Shown here: piece by piece, positions 60,657 to 64,000 of the stretch | How positions within the stretch are numbered: the first letter of the stretch is position 1 | How the letters are laid out: the number at the start of each line of letters is the position of its first letter | DNA from: Rhineura floridana | Lineage: Eukaryota > Chordata > Lepidosauria > Squamata > Rhineuridae | Direction of reading: 5' to 3' | DNA: 64,000 bases | NCBI RefSeq assembly: GCF_030035675.1 | Contig: NC_084487.1 | Coordinates: 67,060,986-67,124,985, forward strand | The notes under the pieces: generated by a model | Seen by the model: the letters and a program-made list of their open reading frames with translations, nothing else | The model's database searches: none | What the model was told of the DNA's origin: nothing | Made by a program: the position numbers and the translations under genes

Positions 60657-60699
60657 AAGTTTCTGAGGAGTCAGCCTGCCTTAAATTACTTAAATTACT

Positions 60700-61095
60700 T
60701 ATCAGCCAGGCATTTTTTTTTAACTTTTAAAGTGCAGAAGATGAAGGTCAGAGTATGGGGCAAGGTCAGTAATAGGATTAAAGGTACTCTGTGAACATGG
60801 CTGATCTTTAATGAATTTCAACAGATTATGGTAACTCTGTCAGAAAAAAGTCCAAAAGGGCTCTGGGTTTTTTCTCTCTCTCTTTTTAGACTTTGAACTC
60901 TCTATTCTCTCTGTTTTGTGTATCGCAACGAAAATTTACAGGATTGTTAAGCAAGCGTTTCTTAGTTCAAGACTATAGATTTTGTTTTGAAATGAGCTTA
61001 TAGGAAGCATCAGAATGGCATGGGGGTATTTTCAATTTAACAACGTGGAATGTGAAAAATCCACCCTGGCTATAGTATACAGCCATTCTTGTGGC
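60700..61095 (-). repeat. Unclassified dispersed repeat, copy 2
   Basis: Reverse-complement match to 8,858-9,255, with the same landmarks. It abuts the 5' truncation point of the LINE at 58.2-60.7 kb, so the LINE may have inserted at its edge, or the two may be parts of one element. Confidence 0.75.
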
Positions 61096-61130
61096 TGTAT
61101 AATTACCTTTATTTAAACATATTGGATTTC

Positions 61131-64000
61131 TTATCATAGAATCATAGAGTTGGAAGGGGCCTTGTAGGCCATCAAGTCCAACCCCCTGCTCACAGCAGGA
61201 AATCCACAGCTAGAGCATCTCCTGCAGATAGCTGTCCAGCCTCTGCTTGAAGACATCCAGCGAAGGGGATCCCACCACCTCCCTAGGCAGTCGGTTCCAT
61301 TGCCGAACTGCCCTTACTGTCAAGAAGTTCCTTCTAATGTCCAATCTGAATCTACGCTCCTGCAACTTAAAACCATTAGACCTAGTCCTACCCTCTGGGG
61401 CAGCAGTGAACAAATCTGTACCCTCCTCTATGTGACAGCCCTTCAGGTACTTAAAGAGTGTAATCATGTCACCCCTCAGCCTTCTCTTCACCAGACTGAA
61501 CATGCCAAGTTCCTTCAACCTTTCCTCATAAGACTTGTTCTCCATACCAGCTATCATCCTTGTCACCCTCTTCTGAACCCGCTCTAACTTGTCTATATCT
61601 TTCTTAAAATGAGGCGCCCAGAACTGAACGCAGTATTCCAGATGAGGCCTGACTAATGCAGAATACAGTGGGACTATTACTTCCCTCAACCTGGAAACTA
61701 TAGCTCTGTTTATGCAGCCCAAAACCGCGTTTGCCTTTTTTGTCGCAGCATCACACTGCTGGGTCATGTTCAACTTGCGATCCACTACAATTCCAAGGTC
61801 CTTCTCACACGCACTACTGCTAAGCCGGGTATTTCCCATCCTGTACCCATGCATTTTGTTTTTGTGGCCTAAATGCAGAATCCTGCATTTGTCTTTATTG
61901 AATGTCATTTTATTAATTTCAGCCCAATTTTCTAGTCTATCCAGGTCCCTTTGGATTTTATTCCTGTCTTCCATTGTGTTAGCTATCCCTCCCAGTTTCG
62001 TATCATCCGCAAACTTCATAAGGCTTCCCTCCACCCCATCATCTAAGTCATTGATAAAAATGTTGAAGAGTATCGGCCCCAGGACAGAACCCTGTGGCAC
62101 TCCACTCGAAACCTCCTTCCAGTCCGAAGCAGAGCTACCGACGACCACTCTTTGAGTACAGTTTTTCAACCAGTTGTGAATCCACCTGACAGTATTTCCA
62201 TGTAGTCCGCATTTGACGAGTTTGCTAATCAAAAGGTCGTGGGGGACTTTGTCAAACGCTTTGCTGAAATCTAGATAGATGACATCTACAGCATTTCCAC
62301 CATCTACTAGGCTAGTGACCCGATCAAAAAAAGAGATGAGATTAGTTTGACAGGATTTTTTCTTGACAAACCCATGCTGGCTCCTACTAATCACAGCACT
62401 GTCATCTAGATAGTTGCCAATGGACTCTTTTATTATCCGTTCTAATATCTTTCCCGGTATTGAAGTCAGACTGACCGGCCTGTAATTCCCCGGATCTTCT
62501 TTTTTACCCTTTTTAAAGAGCGGGACGACGTTTGCCCGTCTCCAATCCTCTGGCACCTCTCCCGTTCTCCAGGATTTCTCAAAGATGATGGCAAGAGGTT
62601 CCGAGAGTACATCCGCAAGTTCCTTCAATACTCTGGGATGCAGTTCATCAGGCCCTGGAGATTTGAACTCATTTAGGTTAACTAGGTATTTCCTGACTAT
62701 CTCCTTATCAATCTCGAACAGCAATCCCGACCCCTTACTGAGATTGCTACCGATGCAAGGTTGCACACTGTTCCCTTTTTGGGAGAAAACGGAGGCAAAA
62801 TAGGTGTTGAGCAGTTCTGCCTTTTCCTTGTTATCTGTCAACATTTTGTCATCCTCACTGAGCAGCAGTCCCACCGTTTGCTTGGTCTTTCTCTTGCTTT
62901 GAACATATCTGAAAACCCCCTTTTTGTTGTTCCTCGCTTCCCTTGCCAGCCTCAGCTCATTCTGGGTTTTAGCTTTCCTTACGTTATTCCTGCAAGCCCG
63001 AGCTGCTCGTCGGTACTCTTCCTTGGTGATGCGTCCTTCCTTCCATTCTTTATACATGCTCTTTTTTACTTTTACCTCCTCCACCAGTCTTCCGTGTAGC
63101 CACATTGGCTTTTTCCGATGTCTTCCATTTTTCTTTCTCTTTGGAATTGTTTGCGATTGCGCTTTTTGTAATACGTTCTTCATGAACTCCCACACTTCTT
63201 GGGCTCCTTTTTTCTTTAGTCTATCTAGCCACGGGATCCTACCCATCATTTCCCTGAGCTTGCTAAAATCGGCTTTCCTGAAATCCAAGGTCCATGTTTG
63301 ACTATATTCTTCTTTGGCTTTCCCCAGAATTACAAATTCCAGCATTACGTGGTCACTTTTCCCCAAGGTACCGACTGCTTTAATTCCCGTGACCAATTCG
63401 TCCCTGTTAGTTAAGATCAGGTCCAGGATTGCCGATCCCCTTGTTCCTTCTACTTTTTGAAAGAGGAAATTATCAGCAAGGCCCATCAGGAATTTGTTGG
63501 AGGCTTTGTGCTTCGCAGAGTTTGTCTCCCAGCAGATATCCGGGTAGTTGAAGTCCCCCATCACTACTACTTCTTGCCTCCTTGAGATTTCAGAGATTTG
63601 TTTGAGAAAGGCCTCGTCTACCACCTCTTCTTGGCCAGGGGGTCTGTAGTAGACACCTACTACCATGTCGGTTTTATTTGTTTCTCCATTTATTTTTACC
63701 CAAATGGTCTCTACTGGACCCCTTTGTTCGCTCTCTTGGATTTCCATAGAGGTGTATTTGTCTTTGACGTATAACGCTACTCCCCCTCCTTTTCTGTTGC
63801 TTCTACTCTTTCTGTAGAGTTTATATCCTTGAATGGCTATATTCCAATCATGGAAGTCATCCCACCAAGTCTCTGTTATCCCTATGAAGTCATATTTGCC
63901 TTGATGCACTAAGACTTCAAGCTCCCCTTGCTTGTTTCCCAAGCTCCGCGCGTTGGTATAGAGACACCAGAAGTCTCTTTTGTCCTGATTGGATTCCTCC
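61131..64000 (-). mobile_element. CR1 LINE with open ORF2, running off the window
   Basis: The 3' terminus is at about 61,131 (ATCATAGAATCATAGAGTTG, complement of CR1 ATTCTATGAT). ORF2 is open from the window edge to its stop; the 5' part, including any ORF1, lies beyond 64,000. Inserted in the same orientation as NAV3. Confidence 0.93.
61210..64000 (-). CDS. CR1 ORF2: AP endonuclease plus reverse transcriptase, uninterrupted
   Basis: Open for about 930 codons: a first Met is at 63,942, but the frame continues upstream (LYTNARSLGNK) to 64,000, so the real start is outside. Endonuclease: TNARS, GITETWWDD, GVYYRPP, VVMGDFNYPDICW, DLILTN and KSDHVMLEF (catalytic SDH). [63 protein letters not shown] and KFADDTKLGG with both catalytic Asp. 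C-terminal: YCVQFWAPHFKKDIDKLERV and VKRRLRGDMI, ending SYLQEML. No internal stop or frameshift seen, unlike all other CR1 copies here. Confidence 0.93.
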   Translation of the reverse strand, partial: EESNQDKRDFWCLYTNARSLGNKQGELEVLVHQGKYDFIGITETWWDDFHDWNIAIQGYKLYRKSRSNRKGGGVALYVKDKYTSMEIQESEQRGPVETIWVKINGETNKTDMVVGVYYRPPGQEEVVDEAFLKQISEISRRQEVVVMGDFNYPDICWETNSAKHKASNKFLMGLADNFLFQKVEGTRGSAILDLILTNRDELVTGIKAVGTLGKSDHVMLEFVILGKAKEEYSQTWTLDFRKADFSKLREMMGRIPWLDRLKKKGAQEVWEFMKNVLQKAQSQTIPKRKKNGRHRKKPMWLHGRLVEEVKVKKSMYKEWKEGRITKEEYRRAARACRNNVRKAKTQNELRLAREARNNKKGVFRYVQSKRKTKQTVGLLLSEDDKMLTDNKEKAELLNTYFASVFSQKGNSVQPCIGSNLSKGSGLLFEIDKEIVRKYLVNLNEFKSPGPDELHPRVLKELADVLSEPLAIIFEKSWRTGEVPEDWRRANVVPLFKKGKKEDPGNYRPVSLTSIPGKILERIIKESIGNYLDDSAVISRSQHGFVKKKSCQTNLISFFDRVTSLVDGGNAVDVIYLDFSKAFDKVPHDLLISKLVKCGLHGNTVRWIHNWLKNCTQRVVVGSSASDWKEVSSGVPQGSVLGPILFNIFINDLDDGVEGSLMKFADDTKLGGIANTMEDRNKIQRDLDRLENWAEINKMTFNKDKCRILHLGHKNKMHGYRMGNTRLSSSACEKDLGIVVDRKLNMTQQCDAATKKANAVLGCINRAIVSRLREVIVPLYSALVRPHLEYCVQFWAPHFKKDIDKLERVQKRVTRMIAGMENKSYEERLKELGMFSLVKRRLRGDMITLFKYLKGCHIEEGTDLFTAAPEGRTRSNGFKLQERRFRLDIRRNFLTVRAVRQWNRLPREVVGSPSLDVFKQRLDSYLQEML

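Larger units (their letters stand above)
58213..60690 (-). mobile_element. Non-LTR retrotransposon, 5'-truncated, YADD-type, clade unclear
   Basis: Two minus-strand frames cover RT and C-terminal domain; a 3' UTR with AATAAA (GAACAATAAACAATTTTCAA) ends at about 58,213 without poly(A). Endonuclease is missing. RT signature and C-terminus differ from CR1 and L2. Confidence 0.85.

Noticed and set aside
61712-63301. Several plus-strand ORFs of 72-147 codons
   Set aside because: Antisense shadows of the CR1 ORF2.
1-64000. CRISPR arrays, operons, riboswitches or bacterial-type promoters
   Set aside because: Vertebrate genomic DNA with split genes and LINE/SINE repeats; the direct repeats seen are microsatellites or insertion duplications.
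46000-64000. Further upstream NAV3 exon expected to end in a TAN-like tripeptide before exon w1
   Set aside because: Searched by eye for the expected peptide and splice sites on the minus strand; nothing found, so it probably lies beyond the window.

Overview
The window comes from a squamate reptile, most likely a lizard. The evidence is the repeat mix: tRNA-derived SINEs with a Bov-B-type 3' tail (Sauria SINE type), L2 and CR1 LINEs, and many copies of short palindromic hAT-like MITEs. The species cannot be fixed from sequence alone.

One host gene covers about two thirds of the window. It is the 3' end of NAV3 (neuron navigator 3) on the minus strand. I placed 17 coding exons (2,301 bp, 766 codons plus stop) between 45,845 and 4,392, with splice sites and reading phases agreeing across every junction. 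They encode coiled-coil segments, a Lys-rich linker, a 21-nt microexon and the whole C-terminal AAA+ ATPase-like domain (Walker A and Walker B visible). The stop codon is at 4,392-4,394 and a long AT-rich 3' UTR probably runs left to somewhere between 1.4 and 2.3 kb. No further NAV3 exon was found from 45,846 to 64,000, so that stretch is probably one large intron.

The introns are filled with mobile elements. Left third: a degenerate L2 (1-1,235), a 121-bp poly(A) insertion with 38-bp target duplications in the 3' UTR, SINEs, a palindromic MITE, a nearly intact 967-codon L2 ORF (12,710-15,613) and an L2 5' fragment (16,890-17,790). Middle: CR1 and L2 3' ends, SINEs, hAT-like MITEs and a GC-rich Tc1/mariner-like element with TA target duplication. 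Right third: more CR1, SINEs and MITEs, an inverted-repeat element (56.1-57.5 kb), a purine-rich minisatellite (57.5-58.2 kb), a 5'-truncated YADD LINE (58.2-60.7 kb) and a CR1 whose ORF2 is open from 61,210 to the window edge.

The most unusual object is at 9,642-10,028, inside the palindromic MITE. It is a retrocopy of a DOCK1/2/5-family exon segment arranged as slightly more than one lap of a 290-nt circle: exon tail, then head-to-tail junction, then a full lap, then the junction again, then exon head. It is flanked by identical 15-bp target duplications and has no poly(A). This is the structure expected of a retrotransposed circular RNA.
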